A stretch of DNA of 54,285 nucleotides from Candidatus Peribacteraceae bacterium (GCA_018061945.1 JAGOTD010000006.1:1-54285); one strand, 5' to 3'; positions 34,236 to 43,055 are shown, numbered from the stretch's first letter. Notes: generated by a model from the letters alone, not told the origin. Numbers and translations are program-made.

Positions 34236-34290
34236 ACAAATGAATGGGAAGAAGTGAGAAGATATTCATAATTCGTAATTCGTAATTCGC

Positions 34291-34348
34291 AAAAGGCGCC
34301 TCTCTCGTTTGGAAGCGTCGTATCGAAATCCAAAGAGAGCGAGCGTTA
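34291..34348 (-). terminator. Attenuator hairpin of the shikimate-phenylalanine operon
   Basis: Minus strand: stem CTCTC-TTTGGA (34339-34329) pairs with TCCAAA-C-GAGAG (34313-34302) with one bulged C and a 15-nt loop. It extends by CGC/GCG past a small internal loop, then CCTTTT. It begins immediately after the leader-peptide stop codon. The U-tract is short (four), so termination may be partial. A clear competing antiterminator was not found by eye. Confidence 0.6.
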
Positions 34349-34432
34349 ACGGGTAAAATAAAAGAACACCCAGGCAAAGAAATTGCGAAGGCTTGGAAAT
34401 GGAAGGGCCACTGCTTTTGCGGATTTCTTCAC
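34346..34432 (-). CDS. Phe-rich leader peptide (pheL-like) of the aromatic operon, 28 aa
   Basis: GTG 34432 to TAA 34346-34348; an in-frame TTG at 34438 is an alternative start. The product has six Phe, one Tyr and one Trp among 28 residues. Five Phe, the Tyr and the Trp lie within the final 12 residues (NFFAWVFFYFTR). It lies between a promoter and a terminator-like hairpin directly upstream of aroF. This matches the layout of Phe-responsive leader peptides in enterobacteria: a ribosome stalled on Phe codons signals low Phe-tRNA and lets transcription continue. Sequence similarity to known leaders is not claimed; composition and position are the evidence. Confidence 0.75.
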   Translation of the reverse strand: MKKSAKAVALPFPSLRNFFAWVFFYFTR

Positions 34433-34438
34433 AAGCAA

Positions 34439-34468
34439 AGTGTATGCCTGCGGATGATTGATCGTCAA
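34439..34468 (-). promoter_or_regulatory. Promoter of the aromatic operon
   Basis: Minus strand: -35 TTGACG (34463-34468), 18-bp spacer, -10 TACACT (34439-34444). The predicted transcription start falls on the first base of the leader-peptide GTG (34432), again a leaderless arrangement. Confidence 0.55.
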
Positions 34469-34550
34469 ATATCTTCTATGATCAAATAATAAGATCTAAA
34501 ATTCCTTTTATGATAAACAAAATATGTGATCACTATTTTTATTCATAACT

Positions 34551-34847
34551 TTATATACGCATTTCCAAAACATGAATTCTCTTTTCATGATTATCAATAC
34601 GATCACTTGTTGCCGAAGCCGAATCTTGGATAACGTCAGTCAGATTTGCCTGCGCCTGCTCCATATAGAGCAATAATTCCTCCTTCGTCTTACATGTTTC
34701 CTGCTTTATTTCGTGCCGAAGCTCTTTTTTCACTTCCTGAAGATCCTCCTTTGTTGCCATCATTTTCAAGATAATCCCCAGTTGATCCTGTATTACTTGT
34801 ATATCTTTCTTCGTTGCCGGTGCCTGATCATCATTTTGATTGCTCAT
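34551..34847 (-). CDS. Hypothetical coiled-coil protein (98 aa)
   Basis: Heptad-rich, strongly charged, no membrane segment. Residues 12-45 and 50-98 both show coiled-coil spacing (for example ATKEDLQEVKKELRHEIKQE), resembling the short coiled-coil proteins common next to toxin or membrane genes. No specific family is recognised. A single Cys at about residue 52. Confidence 0.65.
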   Translation of the reverse strand: MSNQNDDQAPATKKDIQVIQDQLGIILKMMATKEDLQEVKKELRHEIKQETCKTKEELLLYMEQAQANLTDVIQDSASATSDRIDNHEKRIHVLEMRI

Positions 34848-34902
34848 GAGAAATCGATGCTAACGAAATTATTCCTTATCTTCAAGTAACCAAATGAATG
34901 GA

Positions 34903-35649
34903 CTAGTACGATCGTACTACCTTCACATTCTTCTCTTTTGCGCGCGGAGCGGTGATGGTGAGATTTTTTTTATCGACACTGATCATATAGCCGGTACTTT
35001 TGGAATCCACTTTCGCCGTCGGATCAATCGGCAAGGCCTTCATGTACTGACCAATGAGATTGCCTAGATTCACAAACGTTTTGCACTCCGGACCGGACAC
35101 GCGACAAATATCTGTCGCTTTTTTTGGCAGCGTCACTGGAAATTTTTTCTTGTTGGCCGTGTAGTATTTTACAAGTGCGTCGGCAATGGAAGCAATATCC
35201 TTCTTGCGCTGAAGATCTTGCGTGGCATCTAGACTGATGTCTGTGCGCCCGCGTAAAGCTGGAATTGTGGCAATAATTTTATTGAGCTCGTCTGTGAGCG
35301 TTTCGCGCTCTTTGTCTGTAAGACGTTCGCTGAAATACGTTTCGAGCTCATACTGATTGGCAACGGACTTTCCTTCTAAGATGGCGAGTGACAGCCAGAC
35401 AACCGCCTTTTTGTCATCTTTCTTCGTCTTAGTTTTTGTATCGCCTAGGTAGTAGCGCATACCCAAAGTGTACGCAGCTTCAACGTCTCCCGTACGTGCC
35501 TTTGCTTCTAGCTGCGCATTCGTTTGGACGAGCATCTGTACTATGGCCTTAGAGGAACTTGATGCAGTTTTTAGCGGAGCGCCAAAAGCATTTGAGGGCA
35601 CGAAGCAAATCGAACACACAAGGATTGCGAAAGAGAAACGATAGCGCAT
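34903..35649 (-). CDS. Secreted protein: Sel1-like repeat region plus pseudopilin-like globular domain
   Basis: 248 aa with a signal peptide (residues 1-23, cleavage near NAFGA). Residues 45-100 contain TGDVEAAYTLGMRYYLGD and AVVWLSLAILEGK, the pattern of Sel1 (TPR-like) repeats. Residues 140-248 (DLQRKKDIASIADALVKYY, then FPVTLPKKATDICR, then LPIDPTAKVDSKSTGYMIS) resemble the C-terminal globular part of type II/IV pseudopilins, without their N-terminal hydrophobic helix. A pilin head detached from its assembly helix and fused to a solenoid is unusual. Function unknown. Confidence 0.7.
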   Translation of the reverse strand: MRYRFSFAILVCSICFVPSNAFGAPLKTASSSSKAIVQMLVQTNAQLEAKARTGDVEAAYTLGMRYYLGDTKTKTKKDDKKAVVWLSLAILEGKSVANQYELETYFSERLTDKERETLTDELNKIIATIPALRGRTDISLDATQDLQRKKDIASIADALVKYYTANKKKFPVTLPKKATDICRVSGPECKTFVNLGNLIGQYMKALPIDPTAKVDSKSTGYMISVDKKNLTITAPRAKEKNVKVVRSY

Positions 35650-35870
35650 AATAAATGGTAGAATACGGAAAACTCTACAAGCGCCTCACCGAAGATGCAA
35701 TAAATTTATCGAAGATCTTCTCCATACAATGTATTCAAAATATTAATTTATCTACTCTTTATTTATGCTTTAAATATAAACAAATCTAAGAACTATTTTT
35801 TTATTCATATAAAATTTCAGCTTCTAAAGATATATTTTGTAATCTGCTGGAATGAGCCATATACGGAGCC
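35650..35870. other. AT-rich intergenic stretch
   Basis: No ORF, hairpin with T-tract, or recognisable RNA. It is markedly A/T-rich and may hold the promoter of the 248-aa secreted protein gene. Confidence 0.5.
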
Positions 35871-36320
35871 CTATCTCTTTTCTGCCTTCCCTGATTTTTT
35901 TTCAATGGCGATTTTCCAGATAACCGGCATAGTTCCATCTTTTCGAAAGGCAAAGGATCCTTCGTTTTGGTAAAATGGAAAGAATTGCTTACGATCCTCG
36001 GGCAGTGCAGCTAAGCGATCTAACATAATAGCAATCACTTCTGTTGCCTCATTTCCTTGAATCTGCTCGTACATCCCCCAAGCCATAGCGCTTTTCCAGC
36101 CACCAACAACAAGCTCTTCCACCTGAAAGCACACCTGCTTATTTTTCTTGAGAATTTCGGATTTCTTTCCTTCGTAGGTATGCCCGTACAATGCATCATT
36201 ATGATAGATATAAAAAAGCGGGAGTACGTACTGCTCGCCGTTGGCACTGCAGCCAAGATGACCGATTATTTGCGACAGTAATATGCTGTCTGTTTCAGCG
36301 TCAGTGAGAGTGGTAAGCAT
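35871..36320 (-). CDS. Pyridoxamine 5'-phosphate oxidase-like flavin-binding protein
   Basis: 149 aa split-barrel protein of the small FMN-binding type. Residues 15-75 (IGHLGCSANGEQYVLPLFYI, LYGHTYEGKK) match the pattern in which the barrel binds flavin, and WKSAMAWG follows. The C-terminal part (FYQNEGSFAFRKDG, VIWKIAIEKKSG) resembles the same family. No true PdxH substrate motifs are seen, so a general FMN- or heme-binding oxidoreductase is likelier than vitamin B6 synthesis. Confidence 0.75.
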   Translation of the reverse strand: MLTTLTDAETDSILLSQIIGHLGCSANGEQYVLPLFYIYHNDALYGHTYEGKKSEILKKNKQVCFQVEELVVGGWKSAMAWGMYEQIQGNEATEVIAIMLDRLAALPEDRKQFFPFYQNEGSFAFRKDGTMPVIWKIAIEKKSGKAEKR

Positions 36321-36556
36321 GGAAAAATAGTAGCATTCATTGCAACGTTTCTCAATTGACGGAGCATGGACAGAAAAAATCTGGTTTCGATGTCATGGCA
36401 GATGCTGAGGTTTGCACGGAGGCTTGCGAAAATATTCGCAGGCCCCGGTGCATAGGTCGCGTGGCAATGGTGATGATATATCTACCTCTCTTTCACGTTC
36501 TTGCGGCCGCGCGTTCTGCGCGAACGCGGACGAAAGCGACGGTGTAAAGATTATTT

Positions 36557-36829
36557 TTATTTCCGGATTTCAAATGTCTTGAAGTCGGCTATATTCATGT
36601 CTTCCACTTCGACGCGATCGACACGTGCGCGCTGCGGCCCTTTTTGGCACCACTCCACAAATTCGGCAATCTTGCCGGCCTCTCCTTGCGCCTCTATATA
36701 CACAGAGCCGTCACTGTCGTTAAGCGTGTAGCCCTTGAGCCTCATCGTGAGCGCTTTTTCTAATACAAATGTGCGAAAAAAGACTCCTTGCACCAAGCCA
36801 TAAATACGAATTTTTACATGTTTTTCCAT
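36557..36829 (-). CDS. acyP: Acylphosphatase
   Basis: 90 aa, the family's standard size. Phosphate-binding loop GLVQGVFFRTFV with catalytic Arg (residue 19), and the catalytic Asn in GYTLNDSDGSVYIEAQG. It hydrolyses carboxyl-phosphate bonds such as acetyl- or carbamoyl-phosphate. Monocistronic. The 36321-36556 stretch upstream on the plus strand shows no gene. Confidence 0.95.
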   Translation of the reverse strand: MEKHVKIRIYGLVQGVFFRTFVLEKALTMRLKGYTLNDSDGSVYIEAQGEAGKIAEFVEWCQKGPQRARVDRVEVEDMNIADFKTFEIRK

Positions 36830-36877
36830 TGCGATTGAGTGTAAGGAAAAATAGTGAAAAGTAAAATCTCATTCAAC

Positions 36878-36976
36878 GCTCCTCATGGGGCCTACGGCCA
36901 CCTTCTCCCCTACCGCAGCTGGGAGAAGAGTCGGGCTTGCCGGCCTTAGCTCTTCGAGAGCGTAGGCTGGGATGAG
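36878..36976. repeat. Complex palindromic repeat upstream of purA
   Basis: Outer imperfect inverted repeat (CCTCAT-GCCTACG against CGTAGGC-ATGAGG) encloses hairpins GGCCTACGGCC, CTTCTCCC/GGGAGAAG and GCTCTTCGAGAGC. MITE- or REP-like. Confidence 0.6.
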
Positions 36977-37018
36977 GAAAGAGAAAAATTGTGGCTGGAT
37001 TGATGCAATCCCCTTCTG

Positions 37019-37024
37019 TATAGT
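37019..37024 (+). promoter_or_regulatory. -10 element of purA (leaderless start)
   Basis: TATAGT ends 6 nt before the purA ATG, so transcription would start on or next to the start codon. No good -35 at standard spacing. Confidence 0.5.
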
Positions 37025-37030
37025 TTTCGT

Positions 37031-38431
37031 ATGCCAAAAGGCTACAGCGACGTTCTCATCGGCTTGCAATACGGCGACGAAGGCAAGGCCAAGGTGATCG
37101 ATTTGCTAGCCAAGGACTACGACATTGTGGCTCGGTTTAACGGTGGCGCGAATGCCGGCCACTCCATTGAGACTGATCAGGGAAGTATTTCGCTCAACCA
37201 GGTTCCTTCCTCTATTTTTCAAACGCATACGCTCCTTTATATAGGCTCGGGTTGCGTGGTGAATTTGGAGAAGATGCAAAAAGAGGTAGAAAAAATTGTG
37301 GCGATGAAAGTGGATATGAAAGATCGCCTATTCATTTCGGATCAGGCACCGGTCATTCAGCCGCATCATATTTTGATGGATGAACTGATGGGCGGCGAAA
37401 TCGGTACGACAAAAAATGGCATCGGGCCGGCATACAGCGACAAAGCGCTACGCATGGAAGGCAAACGACTGCTCACCATCAAGCTCGGTGATTTGCTCGA
37501 TGATCCAAAAACATTCTTCGCGCAGATGAAGAACAACTTTATCGAAACACTCAACAAGCACGATCTCCCCGCTCGCGACTGCGAGATGACACTGCAACAT
37601 ATGCAGACTGCTCTCGATTTTATTACACCGTTTGTCCAGCGCGATACACTCTGGCTGCAGAAAAAAGTCGCCAAAGGCGCAAAAGTTCTGTTCGAAGGAG
37701 CACAGTCGGTCATGCTCGATGTTACCAAAGGGTGCGTGCCGTTTGTCACCAGTAGCAATACTGTAGCTGGTGCCGCCTATGTTGGCGGCGATCTGTCGCC
37801 AAATTATCACCGGAAAACAATCGGCGTTGCCAAAGCCATTATGTCCCGCGTCGGGTATGGCCCGTTTGCATCCGAATTCGGCGGACTGGAATCCGAGAAT
37901 TACTGCATGGAAGAAGGAGGCAATAGCCATAACCGCGACTACGAGGGACGAACGTACGACACGACCGCGTACCTGCAATCGGAAAATGCGTTCGAAATAG
38001 GCATCGCACTGCGCGTGCTTGGTCGTGAATACGGAACGGTGACGCGCCGACCACGCCGAGTCGGCATGCTCGATCTCGTTCAGCTAACGCATGCGATCCG
38101 CGGCAATGGTGTCGATCTCCTGTTCCTGACCAAATGTGATTTGCTCCAGGATTTCAATAAGACAAAAGGCGGCACGATTCCGCTTGTCACGGGCTACAAA
38201 CTCAATGACGAGAAAATTGATTACGTACCGGGATCGAATGTGTCGTACCGCAAAGTGGAACCGGTTGTCGAAAAACGCGAATGCTTTACACTCGATACCA
38301 CTATTACTGAGTGGGAAAAACTACCACCTGCATTGCTCACCCTCCTCACCGAAATCGAAAAGAAGGCGAAGTGCAAATTCCTCGGCATTGGCACCGGGCC
38401 GCAGAGAAATGGATTTGTGCTGAAGAGTTAG
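37031..38431 (+). CDS. purA: Adenylosuccinate synthetase
   Basis: 466 aa. It makes adenylosuccinate from IMP, Asp and GTP. Motifs: GLQYGDEGKAKVIDLL (the usual GDEGKGK loop has Ala for the second Gly), NGGANAGHSIETDQG with the catalytic His, GTTKNGIGPAYSDKALR, LFEGAQSVMLDVTKG, TRRPRRVGMLDL near the C-terminus, and TKCDLL. Overall divergent from common bacterial PurA but with all major blocks in order. Likely leaderless. Confidence 0.94.
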   Translation: MPKGYSDVLIGLQYGDEGKAKVIDLLAKDYDIVARFNGGANAGHSIETDQGSISLNQVPSSIFQTHTLLYIGSGCVVNLEKMQKEVEKIVAMKVDMKDRLFISDQAPVIQPHHILMDELMGGEIGTTKNGIGPAYSDKALRMEGKRLLTIKLGDLLDDPKTFFAQMKNNFIETLNKHDLPARDCEMTLQHMQTALDFITPFVQRDTLWLQKKVAKGAKVLFEGAQSVMLDVTKGCVPFVTSSNTVAGAAYVGGDLSPNYHRKTIGVAKAIMSRVGYGPFASEFGGLESENYCMEEGGNSHNRDYEGRTYDTTAYLQSENAFEIGIALRVLGREYGTVTRRPRRVGMLDLVQLTHAIRGNGVDLLFLTKCDLLQDFNKTKGGTIPLVTGYKLNDEKIDYVPGSNVSYRKVEPVVEKRECFTLDTTITEWEKLPPALLTLLTEIEKKAKCKFLGIGTGPQRNGFVLKS

Positions 38432-38453
38432 TAGAAGTACAGACCTTTTAAAA

Positions 38454-38541
38454 CCAGAGCGGGCGTTCCCGCCCGCGGTCTCGCAACAATCGCAGTGAGT
38501 ATATTTAATCCGCCGCGCCCGAGAACGGGACGCTCTGTTGG
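38454..38541. repeat. MITE-like inverted-repeat element, copy 2
   Basis: Same architecture and near-identical arms (CCAGAGCGGGCGTTC, and AATCCGCCGCG on the inner right side) as 12612-12705, with a diverged AT-rich centre. It lies directly upstream of the CNNM-type gene's promoter. Confidence 0.75.
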
Positions 38542-38549
38542 TGGAAGAA

Positions 38550-38579
38550 TTGAGAAAACCGTTTCGATCGTGCTATAGT
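38550..38579 (+). promoter_or_regulatory. Promoter of the CNNM-type gene
   Basis: TTGAGA (38550-38555), 18-bp spacer, TATAGT (38574-38579). The -10 box ends 8 nt before the ATG at 38588, giving a near-leaderless mRNA. Confidence 0.65.
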
Positions 38580-38587
38580 CGCCTTTC

Positions 38588-39559
38588 ATGCTCACCCTCA
38601 TCATTCTCATCGCCATCTTTGTCATCCTGTCTGGTTTTTTTGCGCTGATCGATGCAGCTATTTTAAGTGTCTCGCCCGCCGAAGCGCACGAAATGGCACA
38701 TGCCAGGAGATGGGGGGCAGTGTCACTTGTCCGCATTCAGAAATACTTAACACGCACTATTGTGGTCATCGTTATTCTGACCAATATTACCAACGTCGCG
38801 TTTCCGGTAATCATCGGACAGGAAGCTGAGCGAGTGTTTGGCAGTCCGGAAATCGGACTTATTACAGCTGTGCTCGCATTTCTGACCATCATCTTTTCGG
38901 AAATTCTGCCTAAGGCGATCGGTGCGCATTATGCGCCAGGCATCAGTCGTGCAGTCGCGCCGTTTATTCGCGTGCTGATTGTCATTTTGTATCCACTCGT
39001 ACGATTATTCGAGTCCTTCGCTCGTCTCTTCAAAAAAGGCAAACGTGACATTGGAACCGAAGCACAAATTCGCGCGCTTGTGTCGATTGGAGAAGATGCC
39101 GGTCACATCAATCCAGAAGAAGAGCAATTGATCGAACGGGCCTTTGTCTTAAACGACAAAAAAACCCGCGACATGATGACGCCGCATCACAAAATCGTTG
39201 CCCTCTCGAGTACGACAACCGTGCGCGTGGCTGCCAAAGCGGTCTTTCAGCATTCCTACTCGCGCTATCCTGTCTACCGAGGAACGATGGATACGATTGT
39301 TGGCCAGGCACTCAGCCGCGATATTTTAGAAGAACTCGCCGATGGCAAAGATACGGACATCATGCAGAATATCATGCGCGAAGTACTTATTGTTTCGCCA
39401 ACGATGAAAGCGAATAAATTGCTGGCGCTGTTCCGCAAAAAGCAGATTCATCTGGCTGTTGTGCAGGAAGAAGGAAAGACAATTGGCATCATCAGCTTGG
39501 AAGATGTACTGGAAGAATTGGTTGGCGAAATCGAAGACGAAGGCGATGTGGTGGGTTAA
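38588..39559 (+). CDS. CNNM/CorC-type membrane protein with CBS pair
   Basis: 323 aa. The N-terminal DUF21/CNNM membrane domain (residues 1-150, about four hydrophobic segments, with IIFSEILPKAIGAHYA as family signature) is followed by two CBS motifs (about 190-315; DMMTPHHKIVALSSTTTV and IGIISLEDVLEELVGEIEDE). The usual C-terminal CorC_HlyC domain is missing. The family is linked to Mg2+ and Co2+ homeostasis, with adenosine-nucleotide sensing by CBS. Confidence 0.93.
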   Translation: MLTLIILIAIFVILSGFFALIDAAILSVSPAEAHEMAHARRWGAVSLVRIQKYLTRTIVVIVILTNITNVAFPVIIGQEAERVFGSPEIGLITAVLAFLTIIFSEILPKAIGAHYAPGISRAVAPFIRVLIVILYPLVRLFESFARLFKKGKRDIGTEAQIRALVSIGEDAGHINPEEEQLIERAFVLNDKKTRDMMTPHHKIVALSSTTTVRVAAKAVFQHSYSRYPVYRGTMDTIVGQALSRDILEELADGKDTDIMQNIMREVLIVSPTMKANKLLALFRKKQIHLAVVQEEGKTIGIISLEDVLEELVGEIEDEGDVVG

Positions 39560-39597
39560 AACTTTGAGGTGAACCGGCCTTTATTCTGGAAAAATTT

Positions 39598-39631
39598 GAA
39601 AAATTTCCCGTGCGACGCTTGCCGCACGGGA
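39598..39631 (-). terminator. Strong intrinsic terminator of the 62-aa gene
   Basis: Minus strand: CCCGTGCG/CGCACGGG stem with an 8-nt loop, then AAATTTTTC. It may also stop plus-strand transcription from the CNNM gene. Confidence 0.85.
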
Positions 39632-39650
39632 AGGACTCATCGTCCGCGGG

Positions 39651-39839
39651 TCACTTCTTCCTCCAGTAAAACCAGAGGATGACCGCGATCACCGCCGCCA
39701 GCACGATCGCTAGCAGAAACCACTGACTGTTTCTTTCGAGCCAACTTGGCTCGCGCACGACCTGACGCCGGACGATCTCGCCGGCGTGTGCGATCGTGGC
39801 GGAGGCGGCAAGGATCGCAAGGATTACGACGCGCTTCAT
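39651..39839 (-). CDS. Small secreted/membrane protein (62 aa) with consensus expression signals
   Basis: The ATG at 39839 is chosen for the AGGAG Shine-Dalgarno 8 nt upstream; an in-frame start at 39914 lacks one. Signal peptide-like N-terminus (MKRVVILAILAASATIAHAG) followed by a polar stretch and a membrane helix (WFLLAIVLAAVIAVILWFYW) ending WRKK. GC-rich against its surroundings. The promoter, ribosome-binding site and terminator are all near ideal, unlike neighbouring genes, suggesting strong expression or foreign origin. No family is recognised. Confidence 0.7.
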   Translation of the reverse strand: MKRVVILAILAASATIAHAGEIVRRQVVREPSWLERNSQWFLLAIVLAAVIAVILWFYWRKK

Positions 39840-39902
39840 TGCAGGAACTCCTGGGAGTCTTGAACGGTGCGAACTCTGGATCTGGAACAGACCAGTATTT
39901 TT

Positions 39903-39930
39903 ATTATAAATCAAATTAGACTTTTGTCAA
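39903..39930 (-). promoter_or_regulatory. Perfect-consensus sigma70 promoter
   Basis: Minus strand: TTGACA (39925-39930), 16-bp spacer, TATAAT (39903-39908). It drives the 62-aa gene. Confidence 0.8.
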
Positions 39931-40043
39931 ATTTTTCGAACTATTTCAATGCGCTCATATTGTCTGTATCCAAAGACTTTTCATAAGTCCTAAAGCCCAC
40001 ACCCTGGACAAGATGCCATCCATAGGTGTACACTTGGACATCT

Positions 40044-40076
40044 TGATAGTTTAAGACTTAACTATCAGTCTTTTTT
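40044..40076 (+). promoter_or_regulatory. Overlapping alternative hairpins/operator-like palindrome before uvrA
   Basis: TGATAGTT-8-AACTATCA (40044-40067) overlaps AAGACT-8-AGTCTT followed by TTTT (40053-40076). The two stems share bases and exclude each other. As DNA, the first palindrome could be a damage-response operator; as RNA, the second resembles a terminator. Upstream 39931-40040 holds another inverted pair (CAAGATG/CATCTTG). Confidence 0.45.
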
Positions 40077-40088
40077 CAATCTCACATT

Positions 40089-43007
40089 ATGGATTTTATT
40101 AAGGTACGTGGTGCACGGATGCATAACTTAAAGAGCGTGAACGTGGATATTCCGCGTAACAAACTGACGGTTATTACCGGACTTTCGGGCTCTGGCAAGT
40201 CGTCTTTGGCATTCGATACGATTTTTGCCGAAGGTCAGCGTCGCTACGCCGAATCTCTGTCTGCCTACGCTCGCCAGTTCATTGCGCAGATGGAAAAACC
40301 GGAGGTCGACAGTATAGAAGGCTTAAGTCCGGCAATTTCGATTGATCAGAAAACCGCAGCCAGAAACCCTCGCTCAACGGTTGGAACCGTGACCGAGATT
40401 TACGACTACATGCGTTTGCTGTGGGCTAAAGTCGGCAAAGTGCACTCGCCTATCACCGGAAAATTACTCGAAAAACAGTCACCCAGTCAGATTGTGGATA
40501 TCATCACCAAAATGCCCGACGGTCGAAAGATTTTTCTGCTCTCGCCACAGGTAAGCGGCCGCAAAGGCGCACACCAGAAAATTATCGATGCCATCAAGCG
40601 CGAAGGCTTTGTACGCATGCGCATCGACGGGCAGGTCGTGACTGCCGATGAGGAACTCGAGTTGGACCCGAAGAAATCCCACGATATTGAGATTGTGATT
40701 GATAGATTGATTGTGCGCGACTTTGAACCAGTCATGGAAAAACTGTCGGATGGAACGGAGATCGAATCGCCCAATCCCAATCGTACGCGTCTGGCCGATA
40801 GCGTCGAACTGGCGCTTAAAAAGGGCGGTGGCATGCTGTATGTGATGGATACAGAGACCAATGAACTCACACGTTTCTCCGACAAATTTGTCGATCCGGA
40901 CAATCCGGAACTTTCTATCCCCGTTATCGAACCCCGCAGCTTTTCGTTCAACTCGCCACACGGCGCGTGTGAAAACTGTCATGGGCTCGGCAATATTCTG
41001 CAGGTCGACGCGGCGCTTGTCGTTCCCAATGAAAGCCTTACGCTCAGCGAAGGTGCGATTCACCCATGGGCAACATCGGCTGGCCGCATGAGTTTTATGA
41101 TGCAAACACTCGAGGCATTGTCCGAAAAAATTGAACTGCCGCTGCATATTCCATGGAAAAAGCTGACACCGGAAATGAAGAAAGTCGTCCTCTTTGGTCA
41201 TCCAGCAAAACTAATGGTGAAGTTTGAAAGCGACAGAGGATCCAACGAATATCAGACAAGCTACGAAGGAGTGATTCCCAACTTGCAGCGTCGCCACACC
41301 GAAACGGATTCCAGCTACACCCGCAGCCAGATCGAAGGCTACATGTTTGAGCTCCCATGCGGCGACTGTGGCGGACGCAGGCTCAAGAAAGAGATTTTGG
41401 GTGTGACAGTGGGCGGCAAGAATATTGTCGAAGGCACCGCGCTATCGATTGCCGAAGCGCATGCTTTTTATTCTTCGCTCATTCCTGGCAACGATGCTGA
41501 TGGTAAGCACAAAGCCAAAGAGCCGTTTACTTCGTATGAATATTCGATTGTGAAGAAAGTGATTGCCGAAATTGTCAGTCGTCTGAAGTTTTTGGAAAAT
41601 GTCGGACTCAAGTATTTAACGCTCGACCGCAGTGCGGCTACCCTTTCGGGCGGCGAAGCGCAGCGCATTCGCTTGGCAACCCAGATCGGTTCGGCTTTGC
41701 AGGGTGTCTTGTACGTTCTCGATGAACCGAGTATCGGACTCCATCAGCGCGATAACAGCAAGCTGATTGCAACCATGACAAACCTGCGCGATATTGGCAA
41801 TACCGTCATCGTCGTAGAGCACGATCAGGAAACAATCGAAGCAGCCGACTATTTGCTGGAGATCGGACCGGGTGCCGGCAAGCTCGGCGGCAAAGTGATT
41901 GCTCAAGGCGTACCGCAAGCACTCATCGATAATCCCGAATCTGTCACGGGCCAGTATTTAAGCGGCAAGAAGTCGATTGTCGTGCCAAAGACGCGTCGCC
42001 AGGGGAATGGCAAATTTGTAAAAATCACGAATGCCACGCATCATAACTTGCAGCATGTAGATGCGGCCTTCCCGCTCGGCTGTTTTATTGGCGTTACCGG
42101 TGTCTCAGGCTCCGGAAAATCCAGTTTGATCCACGGTATTCTGGCACCGGAACTCATGCGTACACTCAATAAAGCTCATTCAAAAGGACAGAATTTCGAG
42201 AAAATCGAAGGACTCGAACATTTGGATAAAGCGATTGTCATCGATCAATCCCCCATCGGCCGCACGCCGCGCAGTAACCCGGCAACCTACACCGGTATCT
42301 TTACCGAAGTGCGCGATGTATTTGCCCTGACACCCGAAGCAAAAATGCGTGGCTACAAGCCCGGCCGTTTCAGCTTTAACGTCTCTGGTGGCCGCTGCGA
42401 AGACTGCGAAGGCGACGGACTCAAGCGCATCGAAATGCACTTCCTTCCCGATGTGTATGTCATGTGCGAAACGTGCGAAGGTCGTCGGTATAACCGCGAG
42501 ACGCTCGAAATTACGTATAAGGGAAAGAATATTTCGGAGGCACTGAACATGACGATCACCGAAGGTCTCGAGTTCTTCTCATCATTCGCCTCTATCCGCA
42601 ACAAGCTACAGACACTGCAAGATGTCGGACTTGGCTACATTCACTTGGGCCAGAGCGCGACCACACTGTCTGGCGGAGAAGCACAACGTATCAAGCTAGC
42701 GACAGAACTGACTAAGCGTGCAACGGGCAAGACATTCTATATTCTCGATGAGCCCACAACCGGACTGCATTTTGATGACATCGCCCGTCTGCTCGATGTG
42801 CTCCAGCGCTTGGTCGAAAAGGGCAATACTGTGCTCGTGATCGAACACAACCTAGACGTGGTGAAATCGGTGGATCACATTATCGATATCGGACCCGATG
42901 GCGGCTCCGGTGGCGGAAATATCGTAGCAATCGGCACACCCGAACATGTTGGCAATGTCAAAGAAAGCTATACCGGACAGTATCTGAAGAAGATGCTGGA
43001 GAAATAG
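40089..43007 (+). CDS. uvrA: Excinuclease ABC subunit A
   Basis: 972 aa, full length. ATPase and DNA-damage recognition subunit of nucleotide excision repair. Two ABC modules: Walker [10 protein letters not shown] (residues 32-40) and GVSGSGKSS, and two LSGGEAQRI signature motifs. Zinc modules: [20 protein letters not shown], and CEDCEGDG paired with CETCEGRR. Monocistronic, with a structured region upstream that may be regulatory. Confidence 0.98.
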   Translation: MDFIKVRGARMHNLKSVNVDIPRNKLTVITGLSGSGKSSLAFDTIFAEGQRRYAESLSAYARQFIAQMEKPEVDSIEGLSPAISIDQKTAARNPRSTVGTVTEIYDYMRLLWAKVGKVHSPITGKLLEKQSPSQIVDIITKMPDGRKIFLLSPQVSGRKGAHQKIIDAIKREGFVRMRIDGQVVTADEELELDPKKSHDIEIVIDRLIVRDFEPVMEKLSDGTEIESPNPNRTRLADSVELALKKGGGMLYVMDTETNELTRFSDKFVDPDNPELSIPVIEPRSFSFNSPHGACENCHGLGNILQVDAALVVPNESLTLSEGAIHPWATSAGRMSFMMQTLEALSEKIELPLHIPWKKLTPEMKKVVLFGHPAKLMVKFESDRGSNEYQTSYEGVIPNLQRRHTETDSSYTRSQIEGYMFELPCGDCGGRRLKKEILGVTVGGKNIVEGTALSIAEAHAFYSSLIPGNDADGKHKAKEPFTSYEYSIVKKVIAEIVSRLKFLENVGLKYLTLDRSAATLSGGEAQRIRLATQIGSALQGVLYVLDEPSIGLHQRDNSKLIATMTNLRDIGNTVIVVEHDQETIEAADYLLEIGPGAGKLGGKVIAQGVPQALIDNPESVTGQYLSGKKSIVVPKTRRQGNGKFVKITNATHHNLQHVDAAFPLGCFIGVTGVSGSGKSSLIHGILAPELMRTLNKAHSKGQNFEKIEGLEHLDKAIVIDQSPIGRTPRSNPATYTGIFTEVRDVFALTPEAKMRGYKPGRFSFNVSGGRCEDCEGDGLKRIEMHFLPDVYVMCETCEGRRYNRETLEITYKGKNISEALNMTITEGLEFFSSFASIRNKLQTLQDVGLGYIHLGQSATTLSGGEAQRIKLATELTKRATGKTFYILDEPTTGLHFDDIARLLDVLQRLVEKGNTVLVIEHNLDVVKSVDHIIDIGPDGGSGGGNIVAIGTPEHVGNVKESYTGQYLKKMLEK

Positions 43008-43055
43008 CGTTTGAGTGCTTAGTTTTTAGTTTCTTAGAATTAAGACAATTGTTCT

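Noticed and set aside
34236..34550. T-box riboswitch upstream of aroF
   Set aside because: No T-box sequence (AGGGTGGNACCGCG-like) or specifier loop was found. The Phe-rich leader ORF plus hairpin fits ribosome-mediated attenuation better.
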